Shown here: positions 42,997 to 50,890 of the stretch, piece after piece | Layout of the letters: each line of letters begins with the position of its first letter | Position numbering within the stretch: position 1 is the stretch's first letter | Assembly: GCA_021372535.1 (NCBI GenBank) | Contig: JAJFUH010000049.1 | Location: 1 to 54,419, forward strand | Reading direction: 5' to 3' | DNA from: a bacterium | GTDB taxonomy: Bacteria; Latescibacterota; Latescibacteria; Latescibacterales; Latescibacteraceae | Length of the DNA stretch: 54,419 bases | Made by a program: the position numbers and the translations under genes | The notes under the pieces: model-generated | The model's input: only the letters and a program-made list of their open reading frames with translations | The model's database searches: none | Told to the model about the DNA's origin: nothing

Positions 42997-43344
42997 ATGG
43001 TACGACCGATTGAAATAACCGATTCACTGTCGAAAGTTCAAGCCGTCGAACGAATGCAGCAGGACGCGAAATTGCAGCCTGAGGTTCTTCAGCAGTTTCA
43101 GAAGACCCTGGCGGGAAAACAGACGGAGAAAAGGATTACATCACCGAATCCCGTTCCTCAGGGCGATCTGGTCGTTCTTCATACCGACCAGCAGGAAAAA
43201 GAAAAACGAAAAACCGCAGAAGACGAACAGCCTGAACATGAAAACCGTGAGAACACCGGGGAAAGCCCGGAAGAATCCGACCACAAAGATGGGAAAAGCG
43301 GCGACGAACACATCCCGCCGGCTCATATCGACATAAAAGTGTAG
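42997..43344 (+). CDS. Small acidic protein of unknown function between fliA and the second FliK-like gene
   Basis: A 115-residue protein I do not recognise. The first 60 residues contain a helical stretch (SKVQAVERMQQDAKLQPEVLQQFQ), and the rest is highly polar, rich in Glu, Lys, Asp and Gln (about 63-100), so probably disordered. There is no signal peptide. It starts 15 bases after fliA, so it is likely co-expressed. Possible roles as a regulator or export partner cannot be tested here. Confidence 0.6.
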   Translation: MVRPIEITDSLSKVQAVERMQQDAKLQPEVLQQFQKTLAGKQTEKRITSPNPVPQGDLVVLHTDQQEKEKRKTAEDEQPEHENRENTGESPEESDHKDGKSGDEHIPPAHIDIKV

Positions 43345-43431
43345 TCTCGCTGTTTTTCCTCGTATTGAATCACGTACCCATACTATGAATCAGCCTGATT
43401 TCCCGTTTTTTCACTTCCGGGGGTGTTTATT

Positions 43432-45054
43432 GTGAGGATAACCGGTACGGGCGCGCCCAATGTCAACCGGCCGGAGCATGCCTCACGTTTCCCGGCTTCA
43501 TCACAGGTTACCGTACCCGTACAGACACCGCATACACCTGAAGAAACGTCAGTTTCCGGTCTCACATCGATTTTTTCCCGGAAACATGTCACAGTTTCAC
43601 CGACCGAAGTTCAGGCTCTCGTAACAGAGCTCCTTTCTCTCGGCATCAACCCCTCTGACATGGATGCAGAGAGCTCCCTGCGCGCCCTTGTTCTCCGACG
43701 TAACAGTATACCACTGACCGCAGAACTGGTGAAAAACGCTACCGATGATGAGAGTATGGTTTTTACCCGACTCGGTTCTCTGGGCGACAGCGTTCGTTCG
43801 ATTCTTTCCGGAAAACGGCTGCCGGGTGAAATACGCGCTACACTTGAACGTTTTATCGCCGATCTTGACTCACTGTTCACAACCGAAGCCATGAAAGGAT
43901 CGCCGGGCAGTATGATCGAGGACAGCATTACCGCATGGACCCGGAACATCGAGCTACGGCTTGTGCATGCGCTGGCGGGTGAACGCGACGGTATGCCGGG
44001 ATTTTTTACCGGCGCTGCGGGTGTAAGTCCTTCAGCTGCAAATGACTTCGGAACGTTATTCGAGGTGTTGAACAACAATCCGAAACTGGCCGGCATGTTT
44101 GAAAAAATCGAAACAGCGGCGGGAGAAGTCATATCATGGATTCAGGGTATCGAATCCGGTCAGGGCAGTACCACCGGAATAATCGATGAAGCCGTCGCTC
44201 TGATGGGGCAGCGTTTGAACACGCTTGCGGCGGAACTGAATGTATATCTGACAGAAGCGGGAGTGAAGGGTCTGACTGACGGAATGGTTGCGGAATTTAT
44301 GCGCGGACAGGTGCAAACGCTTGAAAACATCCTCCTTGACAATTTTGCCACTCCGGTTGCTGCAAACGGCAAAACGGGTGTATTCTGGGAAGCCGGAGAA
44401 GAAGCGCTCTCCGTTCAAAACATACTTAAAAACAGCGGTATCGCTTTTGAATGGCGCCTTCTGGCATGGTACCGCTCCGGCAGGGATCCATCCCGTCTTC
44501 AGGAGCTCATTCGCAGTGATGTCAAGGGCATCCTGACATCATTACTGACACGCCTGAAACACCATGAAGGGGAAAGCCGCAGCTCCGGTATGCTACGAAC
44601 CCTCAATCAGGAAACCAGATCGCTTCTGGACAGCATCTCCCGGCGCCAGATTTCTTCCATTCTCCAGAGCCAAGAGAACATCCATGGGATGTATTTCGAT
44701 CTGCCCTTCGGTGATGTCCGTAATAAACTGAATGCCCGGATATGGGTCAACGGCAGGAATAAGCCCGGCGGGAATACTATCGATTCAAGGAATTTCACGT
44801 TTTCATTCGATGCCGAAACCGTCAATCTCGGTCGGGTGAAAGTATTTATGAATGTGCTTAACGGCGTGATGTCGCTCCGGTTCTCAATGAGCGACGAGGA
44901 TCAGACCGATCTGGTCCGCGAGATGCAGCATGAGCTTGTCGATTCGCTGAGTGCCCGCGGATTCATTATCGGCTCGGTCAGTGCCGGCGTCCGCAAAGAA
45001 GGTGAGGGAGACGGCGGTTCCGCGCCCGGAGGCAGTCTGGATATCGTGAGATGA
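43432..45054 (+). CDS. Second FliK-like protein (flagellar hook-length control C-domain)
   Basis: A 540-residue protein with an alpha-helical N-terminal part (about 1-400) and a C-terminal domain (about 452-520) of the FliK switch type: RNFTFSFDAETVNLGRVKVFMNVLNGVMSLRFSMSDEDQ followed by LVDSLSARGFIIGSVSAGV, given here in segments. This is the same fold pattern as the C-terminus of FliK at about 26043. GTG 43432 is chosen because GGGGG is 8 bases upstream; GTG 43423 is an alternative. The stop overlaps the next gene (ATGA), which encodes a FlhB C-domain homologue, so the pair is likely to function together, as YlqG/YlqH-type pairs do. The call as FliK-like rests on the C-terminus alone. Confidence 0.75.
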   Translation: MRITGTGAPNVNRPEHASRFPASSQVTVPVQTPHTPEETSVSGLTSIFSRKHVTVSPTEVQALVTELLSLGINPSDMDAESSLRALVLRRNSIPLTAELVKNATDDESMVFTRLGSLGDSVRSILSGKRLPGEIRATLERFIADLDSLFTTEAMKGSPGSMIEDSITAWTRNIELRLVHALAGERDGMPGFFTGAAGVSPSAANDFGTLFEVLNNNPKLAGMFEKIETAAGEVISWIQGIESGQGSTTGIIDEAVALMGQRLNTLAAELNVYLTEAGVKGLTDGMVAEFMRGQVQTLENILLDNFATPVAANGKTGVFWEAGEEALSVQNILKNSGIAFEWRLLAWYRSGRDPSRLQELIRSDVKGILTSLLTRLKHHEGESRSSGMLRTLNQETRSLLDSISRRQISSILQSQENIHGMYFDLPFGDVRNKLNARIWVNGRNKPGGNTIDSRNFTFSFDAETVNLGRVKVFMNVLNGVMSLRFSMSDEDQTDLVREMQHELVDSLSARGFIIGSVSAGVRKEGEGDGGSAPGGSLDIVR

Positions 45055-45347
45055 AAAAACTACGTAAACGCGTCCTGACCGACCGTAAAACCGCAGCTGC
45101 ACTCAGATACCGTCAGCATGAGGATCGCGCTCCGAAGCTCGTAGCGAAAGGCGCAGGAGTAATAGCCGAAAAGATAATCGCGGCGGCCCGCGAAGCAGGA
45201 GTGCCGATCTATGAGGACCCCGATCTTCTCGCCCTCCTCATGACCCTCAACATTGGTGAGGTTATTCCGCCCGAACTGTATACAGCCGTTGCGGAAGTCC
45301 TCGTGTTCATCTACCGGATGAATAAAAAAGCTGTCGGGTTCCCCTGA
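45051..45347 (+). CDS. FlhB C-terminal-domain homologue (FlhB2/YlqH/FlhX type)
   Basis: A 98-residue protein matching the part of FlhB after the cleavage site: LVAKGAGVIAEKIIAAAREAGVPIYEDPDLLALLMTLNIGEVIPPELYTAVAEVLVFIYRMNKK, shown in parts, lines up closely with FlhB residues about 295-355. It has no membrane segments and no NPTH. Such proteins can partly replace the FlhB C-domain in Salmonella and may bind export substrates or FliK. The start overlaps the preceding FliK-like gene by four bases. Confidence 0.92.
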   Translation: MKKLRKRVLTDRKTAAALRYRQHEDRAPKLVAKGAGVIAEKIIAAAREAGVPIYEDPDLLALLMTLNIGEVIPPELYTAVAEVLVFIYRMNKKAVGFP

Positions 45348-45649
45348 GTGACTATGCATTCATGTAAAGAATATAGTTGACCTGTATTGGTTTTTGCTCA
45401 ATATTATCACAAGCCGACATGGTTTCTGTAAGACCACATTGAGATCATTGGTATAAGATACAGACGTTTATTTTTGTTGTTGTATAGACCCTGAAACGAG
45501 TTCAGGGTGACATTACAAAATCAAGTTGTCATGCTGAAATAGTTTCAGCATCTGTCATCAGTTATCCATAATTTTTACTTGTATAACTGCGACTTGTTGT
45601 AAAACAGTGTATCAAAAATTACTATTTAAGGCGGGAACAAGAAAAAAAC
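45348..45649. other. Intergenic gap with palindromic repeats
   Basis: This 302-bp stretch has no gene. It contains an extended -10-like TGGTATAAG (45449-45457) with no clear -35, and two REP-like palindromes (45488-45508 and 45531-45551), listed separately. Confidence 0.55.
45488..45551. repeat. Pair of REP-like palindromes
   Basis: The first, ACCCTGAA-ACGAG-TTCAGGGT (45488-45508), has an 8-bp stem. The second, ATGCTGAAA-TAG-TTTCAGCAT (45531-45551), has a perfect 9-bp stem. Both contain a CTGAAA/TTCAG core. Two linked hairpins of this kind are typical of dispersed intergenic REP/BIME elements; other copies in the genome would settle it. Confidence 0.55.
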
Positions 45650-46489
45650 ATGAAAAAAACATCCACGGTCATAGAGAGCATTCGGATGCTGTACGAGATC
45701 AGTACGCTCATACGGTCCGATTCGAAACTCGAGGAGAAATTTCACCTGGCGATTGAAAAGGTCAGAGAGGCTGTCGGCTGCCATTCCGTAAGCCTTTTTA
45801 TCGCCGGTAAAAAGGACGGCAAGCTGGAAGAGGCTGCAACAGTCGGTACGCGTGTCGACCTTATAGAATCCATAGACTTTGATATGGGAAGCGGCTTCAG
45901 CGCATGGGTGGCAAAACACCGGCGGGCAGTGCTCATCCCCAATCTCAGGCAGAGTCATCACAAGCATTTCAGATCGTTTGTCTCCACTCCGCTCATATCG
46001 GGGGATACTCTTATCGGCGTTATGAATCTCGGACATAAGCAGCCGGATGCGTTTACCGAGGAGAACCTCCAGTTCCTCGAAATTATCGCAGAACAGCTTG
46101 CCCTTCTGATCGAGCGGACTCATTACGAAAAGGAGCTCATAAGTAAAAACAGGGCGCTCGTCAAGGCACAGGGCGAAATAAAAAAGCAGCACATACAGAT
46201 CGTTGAGATGGAAAAATATCAGGTGCTTGCGCAGATGGCCGCATCCATCAACCATGAAATCAACAATCCCCTCACCACCATCATCGGAAATATCGAATTG
46301 CTGCTCATGATCAGGACCGATCTTGACGAGACTGTCAGAAAAAAACTCACAACAGTGCTTTCGGAAGCCAAGCGTATTGCCGAGATAACCCAGAAGCTCC
46401 GAAACATGAAAAGGGTTGTTGTCGAAAACTACCTGGAAAGAACCCAGGAGAAAATGATAGATATCGACTCTTCGAGTCAATCGGAATAG
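45650..46489 (+). CDS. GAF-DHp protein lacking the kinase ATPase domain
   Basis: A 279-residue protein with a GAF domain (about 25-155), a coiled-coil linker (about 160-190) and a histidine-kinase DHp domain whose His202 is in the H-box SINHEINNPLTTIIGN. The DHp second helix follows up to about residue 250, then a short polar tail and the stop. There is no HATPase domain here, and the next 177 bases hold no continuation in any frame. It may therefore be a phosphotransfer or dimerisation partner for a kinase such as that at 5807, or a GAF-type sensor with no kinase activity. It is not preceded by an overlapping gene. Confidence 0.85.
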   Translation: MKKTSTVIESIRMLYEISTLIRSDSKLEEKFHLAIEKVREAVGCHSVSLFIAGKKDGKLEEAATVGTRVDLIESIDFDMGSGFSAWVAKHRRAVLIPNLRQSHHKHFRSFVSTPLISGDTLIGVMNLGHKQPDAFTEENLQFLEIIAEQLALLIERTHYEKELISKNRALVKAQGEIKKQHIQIVEMEKYQVLAQMAASINHEINNPLTTIIGNIELLLMIRTDLDETVRKKLTTVLSEAKRIAEITQKLRNMKRVVVENYLERTQEKMIDIDSSSQSE

Positions 46490-46590
46490 CCGGAAAATCT
46501 TTCCCGGAACGGGAAGAATCTTCTCGTATATTGTGTTTCGCCCGGATTTACCGTTGCATTCATGTCAGGGCTGTTATCGTTAACATATTG

Positions 46591-46607
46591 TATAATAATG
46601 TATTATA
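46591..46607. repeat. 7-bp dyad upstream of the flgF promoter
   Basis: TATAATA (46591-46597), ATG, TATTATA (46601-46607) is a perfect dyad centred about 44 bp before the -24 element, a similar spacing to the dyad before the motE-like gene. It could bind the sigma-54 activator, but it is AT-rich and overlaps the terminator. Confidence 0.35.
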
Positions 46608-46640
46608 AAGGTCGGCATTTTTCTGTGCCGCCTTTTTTTT
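46607..46640 (+). terminator. Intrinsic terminator before flgF
   Basis: AAAGGTCGGCA (46607-46617) pairs with TGCCGCCTTT (46626-46635), with one bulged base, and a run of T continues to 46640. It should end transcription from the GAF gene, directly before the flgF sigma-54 promoter. Confidence 0.75.
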
Positions 46641-46641
46641 A

Positions 46642-46657
46642 TGGCATGAGTGTTGCA
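46642..46657 (+). promoter_or_regulatory. Sigma-54 promoter of flgF
   Basis: TGGCATGAGTGTTGCA has GG at 46643-46644 and GC at 46655-46656, exactly 10 bases apart. The predicted start is near 46668, about 40 bases before the flgF ATG. It shares TGGCA-N6-TTGCA with the other two sites. Confidence 0.85.
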
Positions 46658-46707
46658 GTTATCAAATGACGAAGTTAACCGTACAACGATCAACGGAGAA
46701 CGGCTTC

Positions 46708-47451
46708 ATGGTTAAAGGACTTTATCTATCGGCATACGGCATGATCCCGCGGATCATTCAGCAGGACGGCATAGCTAATAATCTGGCGAACACTTCAACG
46801 CACGGTTATAAGAAGGGCGATATCTTTCTCCGTCAGCTTATCACAGCCGACAATGCCCTCAATCATGCGCGCGGAACTGACCGCTCCCAGATATCCGAGG
46901 ACAGGCGAATCGATTTTACTCAGGGTACCCTCGACAGAACGGATAATGATCTTGACCTTGCATTGAACGGGCCGGGTTTTTTCAGGGTGCAGGATGCGAG
47001 CGGGAATATATCCTATACCCGTAACGGGAGATTCTACCTTGACAACAACGGTTATCTCATCACAAAAGAAGGAATGTATCTCATCAACGACCGTAACAAC
47101 CGAATCATCATTCAGGGCGGCGATGTAGCGATTCAGGGTAACGGTGATATCGTGGTGGACGGGATACTGGCGAATACCATCGGACTGGCGGATTTTGCCC
47201 CGACCGATTATCCCGCACTCGAGCCGGTCGGCAAGGAGCTTTTTCGTAAACCCGATACGATTAATGAGATAAAGCCAAGCGACGATACGGTTTTCCTCCA
47301 GGGTTATCTCGAATCATCGAATGTCGATCCGATCAGGTCCATGGTCGATATGATAGAAGTCTACCGGATGTTCGAACTGGGACAGAAATCGATACAGATA
47401 CAGGATCAGACTTTACAGAGAGTTGTGACTGAAATCGGAACTATACGATAA
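46708..47451 (+). CDS. flgF: Flagellar distal-rod-type protein FlgF
   Basis: A 247-residue rod protein. The N-terminal helix has GLYLSAYGMIPRIIQQDGIANNLANTSTHGYKKGD, and the C-terminal helix has YLESSNVDPIRSMVDMIEVYRMFELGQKSIQIQDQTLQRVV. The middle part includes DLALNGPGFFRVQDASGNISYTRNGRFYLD. The order flgF-flgG supports the FlgF call over a second FlgG. ATG 46708 is chosen because homology starts there and GGAGAACGG precedes it; the frame is open to 46666 but that would place the start upstream of the transcription start. Confidence 0.92.
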   Translation: MVKGLYLSAYGMIPRIIQQDGIANNLANTSTHGYKKGDIFLRQLITADNALNHARGTDRSQISEDRRIDFTQGTLDRTDNDLDLALNGPGFFRVQDASGNISYTRNGRFYLDNNGYLITKEGMYLINDRNNRIIIQGGDVAIQGNGDIVVDGILANTIGLADFAPTDYPALEPVGKELFRKPDTINEIKPSDDTVFLQGYLESSNVDPIRSMVDMIEVYRMFELGQKSIQIQDQTLQRVVTEIGTIR

Positions 47452-47469
47452 CTACATAAGGAGCTATCC

Positions 47470-48258
47470 ATGGTACGGGCAATGAGAACTGCGGCGAGCG
47501 GCATGACTGCTCAGAAACTGAATGTCGATACCATATCGAACAATCTTGCAAACGTCAACACCACGGGCTATAAGAAATCCAAGCTCGAATTCCAGGATCT
47601 TCTGTACCAGACCTATCGTATGGCCGGCGCCACCTCGCAGGTCGGCTCGGAAGTGCCGGTCGAGCTTCAGATCGGATACGGCACCCGCGCTGTCGCCTCA
47701 CAGCGTATTTTCAGTCAGGGAAACCTGAGCCAGACATACAACGCGCTCGATGTCGCTATCGACGGGAACGGATTCATTCCGATAGAATTACCGGACGGCA
47801 CCGAAGCATACACCCGTGACGGCGCGCTCAAGCTCTCCCGTGAGGGAGAGATAGTGACTTCGGACGGTTACCGTCTTACCGCGGCAATCACCATACCGGC
47901 AGAGGCCGAGGAAATTTCTGTCGGCGTGGACGGCACAGTGACGGTTCGTAACGCCGGTGAGACCGAGGTGACGGATATAGGCCAGATTACCCTGGTCAAA
48001 TTTCTCAACCCGGCAGGTCTATCGGCAATCGGGCGGAACATGTTCGTCCAGACGACCGCTTCGGGTGATCCCATTGAAGGTATTCCTGGTGAGAACGGCC
48101 TCGGACAGATCAGGCAGGGATTCCTCGAACTGTCGAATGTCGAGACGGTTGAGGAGATGGTTAACCTCATTATTGCCCAGCGCGCGTATGAGATCAATTC
48201 AAAAGCGATTCAGACCGCCGAAGACATGACCCAGATAGCCAACAACCTGAAGCGATAA
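47470..48258 (+). CDS. flgG: Flagellar distal rod protein FlgG
   Basis: A 262-residue FlgG, the main distal rod subunit. It begins MVRAMRTAASGMTAQKLNVDTISNNLANVNTTGYKKSKLEFQD (in two parts), has the DVAIDGNGFIPIELPDGTEAYTRDGALKLSREGE middle, and ends with FLELSNVETVEEMVNLIIAQRAYEINSKAIQTAEDM. Length is the enteric standard. A TAAGGAG site precedes the ATG. It lies 18 bases after flgF. Confidence 0.97.
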   Translation: MVRAMRTAASGMTAQKLNVDTISNNLANVNTTGYKKSKLEFQDLLYQTYRMAGATSQVGSEVPVELQIGYGTRAVASQRIFSQGNLSQTYNALDVAIDGNGFIPIELPDGTEAYTRDGALKLSREGEIVTSDGYRLTAAITIPAEAEEISVGVDGTVTVRNAGETEVTDIGQITLVKFLNPAGLSAIGRNMFVQTTASGDPIEGIPGENGLGQIRQGFLELSNVETVEEMVNLIIAQRAYEINSKAIQTAEDMTQIANNLKR

Positions 48259-48264
48259 GAATGA

Positions 48265-48990
48265 ATGGCCATGAGAACGAAGGATAATAACATTTTGATG
48301 ATGCTGGCTTGCATCATGGTTTTCTCTCTTGCTGTCGGCACAGTACATGCGACGGTGATTCCCGCTGAAAAAGTCAGAGTTGCCGTAATCGAGCAGGTAG
48401 AGAAACTTGCCGTGGAGTCGGGCCTCGAAATTCTGGCCACTGTACCCCAGATGGGCGATATCGATGTCAGGGATGTCGAGAATCCCGTCATGACCGTAAG
48501 CGTACCGGGGGGCCGTAAAATCGATGCTCGTGTTCCTGTCCGTGTGGAATTCTCCGATGACAGAGGGCATGTGGTAAAACGTGTCCAGCTTACGGCAAAG
48601 GTGCAGATTTTCAAGATGGTCGCCGTCGTTCGTTCCGATATGAGCCGAGGTCAGCAGATAGCTCCCGGTGATATGGAGCTTGCCAGAGTCGATGTGGCAG
48701 GACTCGATGGGTATTTCGAGGATACCGCTCCGCTCGAGGGTATGCTGACAAACCGTATCCTCCGTGCCGGATCGGTACTGACGAAACAGCAAGTCAGAGA
48801 GGTCCCCGTAATCCTCAGGGGCGACAAGGTGGTTATTAAAGCCGTTGCAGGGAATGTCATTGCGTACAGTGAAGGTGTTGCCCGTCAGGACGGCGGAATC
48901 GGTGAAAAGATCAGGGTATATCACGAAATGACCAAAGCGCAGCTCGATTGTGTCGTTTTGGACAATAAAACGGTGCAGGCCGGTAAGTAA
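48265..48990 (+). CDS. flgA: Flagellar P-ring assembly chaperone FlgA
   Basis: A 241-residue FlgA with a signal peptide (about 1-30, ILMMLACIMVFSLAVGTVHA). The SAF-like domain and the C-terminal beta-sandwich have VVRSDMSRGQQIAPGDMELARVDVAGLDGYF, TNRILRAGSVLTKQQVREVPVILRGDKVVIKAVAGNV and EKIRVYHEMTKAQLDCVVLDNKTVQAG, shown in parts. FlgA helps FlgI form the P-ring in the periplasm. It lies 6 bases after flgG. There is no strong ribosome binding site, so translation may be coupled; the third codon (48271) is an alternative ATG. Confidence 0.93.
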   Translation: MAMRTKDNNILMMLACIMVFSLAVGTVHATVIPAEKVRVAVIEQVEKLAVESGLEILATVPQMGDIDVRDVENPVMTVSVPGGRKIDARVPVRVEFSDDRGHVVKRVQLTAKVQIFKMVAVVRSDMSRGQQIAPGDMELARVDVAGLDGYFEDTAPLEGMLTNRILRAGSVLTKQQVREVPVILRGDKVVIKAVAGNVIAYSEGVARQDGGIGEKIRVYHEMTKAQLDCVVLDNKTVQAGK

Positions 48991-49001
48991 GGAGGATATT
49001 C

Positions 49002-49610
49002 GTGAAAACAGGATATATATTTCGGAGTCTATGGTTCGTTTTTCTCGTTCTCTGTCCGGTTTTCTGCGGGTTTGTATCGGCTGAAGAATCTCTTTCTTCG
49101 GGATGGTCGGGTTCGCTGTACAGCGATGTCAAGGCGTACAAAGTGGGAGATGTGATTTCGGTAATAATTTCGGAATCCAATTCTGCCACAAAGAACACGA
49201 AAACAGACACCAAGAAGCAAAACAAATCGGATGCCAAAGGTGAAGCGTCTGGAGGTGCACTGCGTGGTCTTTTCCCCGGGGTGAGCGGTTCCCTGGACGT
49301 ATCCAACCAGTACGGCGGTCAGGGATCGACTGTCCGGAACGGTTCGCTGTCGAGCCGGATCACCGTCAAGGTTATTGATGTTCTGCCTGACAATAATCTG
49401 GTCATAGAGGGTTCAAAAACGCTCGAACTCAACGAAGACATAGAAGTGATCAATATTTCCGGGCTCGTCCGTCCCCAGGACATAAGCTCGCAGAACACGG
49501 TTTATTCATATCAGGTTGCCAACGCGAAGATAACGTATAAAGGAAAAGGCAGCGTATCCGATGCGCAGCGCCCCGGTTTACTCATGAGAATAATCAACTG
49601 GATTCTATAA
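49002..49610 (+). CDS. flgH: Flagellar L-ring protein FlgH, apparently not a lipoprotein
   Basis: A 202-residue FlgH, the outer-membrane ring protein. The SLYSDVKAYKVGDVISVIISESNSATKNT segment and the C-terminal EINISGLVRPQDISSQNTVYSYQVANAKITYKGKGSVSD region are typical, here partly altered (EVINISGLVRPQDI). The N-terminus is a signal peptide with cleavage near VSAEES; the cysteines at 18 and 22 are not in a lipobox, so it is probably not lipidated, unlike the enteric protein. GTG 49002 follows GGAGG. Confidence 0.94.
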   Translation: MKTGYIFRSLWFVFLVLCPVFCGFVSAEESLSSGWSGSLYSDVKAYKVGDVISVIISESNSATKNTKTDTKKQNKSDAKGEASGGALRGLFPGVSGSLDVSNQYGGQGSTVRNGSLSSRITVKVIDVLPDNNLVIEGSKTLELNEDIEVINISGLVRPQDISSQNTVYSYQVANAKITYKGKGSVSDAQRPGLLMRIINWIL

Positions 49611-49621
49611 CGAGGTATTCA

Positions 49622-50713
49622 ATGAAAAGAGCGCTTGTATACTGTACAATACTCTGTGTCTGTCTGGCTCATGTTCCCTGCACGCCGGCACAGGTCAGGC
49701 TGAAAGATGTGGCGATAATCAAAGATCAGCGCGAGATTCAGCTTCTTGGTTATGGACTCGTGGTCGGGCTTGACGGGACCGGGGACGGGAAAAACACCCA
49801 GTTCACCATCAGGACAATCGGAAACATGCTGAAGCGCATGGGTATCGAAGTTTCCGCCGCCAACATCAAGGTGAAGAATGTCGCAGCGGTCATTGTTACT
49901 GCGACAGTGTCACCCTATGTTAAAACCGGAGGAACATTTGATGTAACTGTCTCTTCCATGGGCGATGCGTCGAGTCTCGAGGGGGGAACGCTTCTTCTGA
50001 CGCCGATGTGCGCCACGGGGGAGATGCAGTATGCCACGGCGCAGGGGCCGCTCAGTGTGGGCGGTTCAAACAGGAATTTCGGCGGGCAGACAGGGATTGT
50101 GCAGAATAAACAGCTTGTCGGTATGGTGCCGAAGGGAGGAATACTGGAACGCGATCTTCCTACCCTCGGCGTCGAGGAGCGAAGCCTCATGGTAACGCTC
50201 CGAAATCCCGATTATACAACCGCTTATCGCCTTGCTACCTCAGTAAACAGTACTTTTCAGAATACCCTTGCATCCGCCCGTGATGCGGGCAGTATCGTGG
50301 TAAAGATACCTCCGGAGTATGCGGATAGCGGTGATATCGTCAGGTTTATCTCCGAAATGGAACTGGTCACTTTTATCCCTGACGAAAAAGCGAAGGTAAT
50401 CATCAACGAGCGCACCGGTACGATCATTGCAGGCGGGAATGTCAGCCTGAGCCCTGTCGCAATCATGCACGGCACGCTCTCGGTGGTAATCAGCGAGCCG
50501 CAGGCAGCCGGCGCTCAGCAGCCGCCCGGTCAGGCTGCACAACCGGGCCAGGTATCGACTACCGAACGAATGGTGGCTTTCAATGAGACGGCGAATGTGG
50601 CGGAAGTGGCAAAGGCACTCAATGTGCTCGGAGCAACACCCCGTGATCTTATTGCGATATTCCAGGCACTCAAGACAGCCGGATCACTGAGAGCAGAGCT
50701 GATTGTAATTTAA
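49622..50713 (+). CDS. flgI: Flagellar P-ring protein FlgI
   Basis: A 363-residue FlgI that forms the periplasmic P-ring. The signal peptide is about 1-24. The N-terminal core VRLKDVAIIKDQREIQLLGYGLVVGLDGTGDGKNTQFT is diagnostic, as are NMLKRMGIEVSAANIKVKNVAAVIVTA and KAKVIINERTGTIIAGGNVSLSPVAIMHGTLSVVI, in parts. The C-terminus has a Gln/Ala/Pro-rich loop (about 300-318). Length is normal. It lies 11 bases after flgH. Confidence 0.97.
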   Translation: MKRALVYCTILCVCLAHVPCTPAQVRLKDVAIIKDQREIQLLGYGLVVGLDGTGDGKNTQFTIRTIGNMLKRMGIEVSAANIKVKNVAAVIVTATVSPYVKTGGTFDVTVSSMGDASSLEGGTLLLTPMCATGEMQYATAQGPLSVGGSNRNFGGQTGIVQNKQLVGMVPKGGILERDLPTLGVEERSLMVTLRNPDYTTAYRLATSVNSTFQNTLASARDAGSIVVKIPPEYADSGDIVRFISEMELVTFIPDEKAKVIINERTGTIIAGGNVSLSPVAIMHGTLSVVISEPQAAGAQQPPGQAAQPGQVSTTERMVAFNETANVAEVAKALNVLGATPRDLIAIFQALKTAGSLRAELIVI

Positions 50714-50742
50714 GAGGGCAGTGAAAAGAACTTTTTCACGCG

Positions 50743-50750
50743 CCCGATAA
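50743..50750 (+). promoter_or_regulatory. Possible sigma-28 -10 element upstream of flgJ
   Basis: CCCGATAA resembles the sigma-28 -10 consensus GCCGATAA, and TGAAAAGA (50722-50729) lies upstream at a spacing of 13 (consensus 11). The match is imperfect, so this is only a candidate FliA-dependent promoter for flgJ-flgN-flgK-flgL. Confidence 0.3.
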
Positions 50751-50890
50751 TGAAACGTATTGTTTCGTTGTTGTCAAGGGCATGAAAACATGTTCCCGAA
50801 TCATTAATCGGGGATCGGCACTCCGTGCAGACCCTTGACAGATTGTATTACCGAAAACTGTGTTTTATACCACGCTTTTTAAGGAATTTT

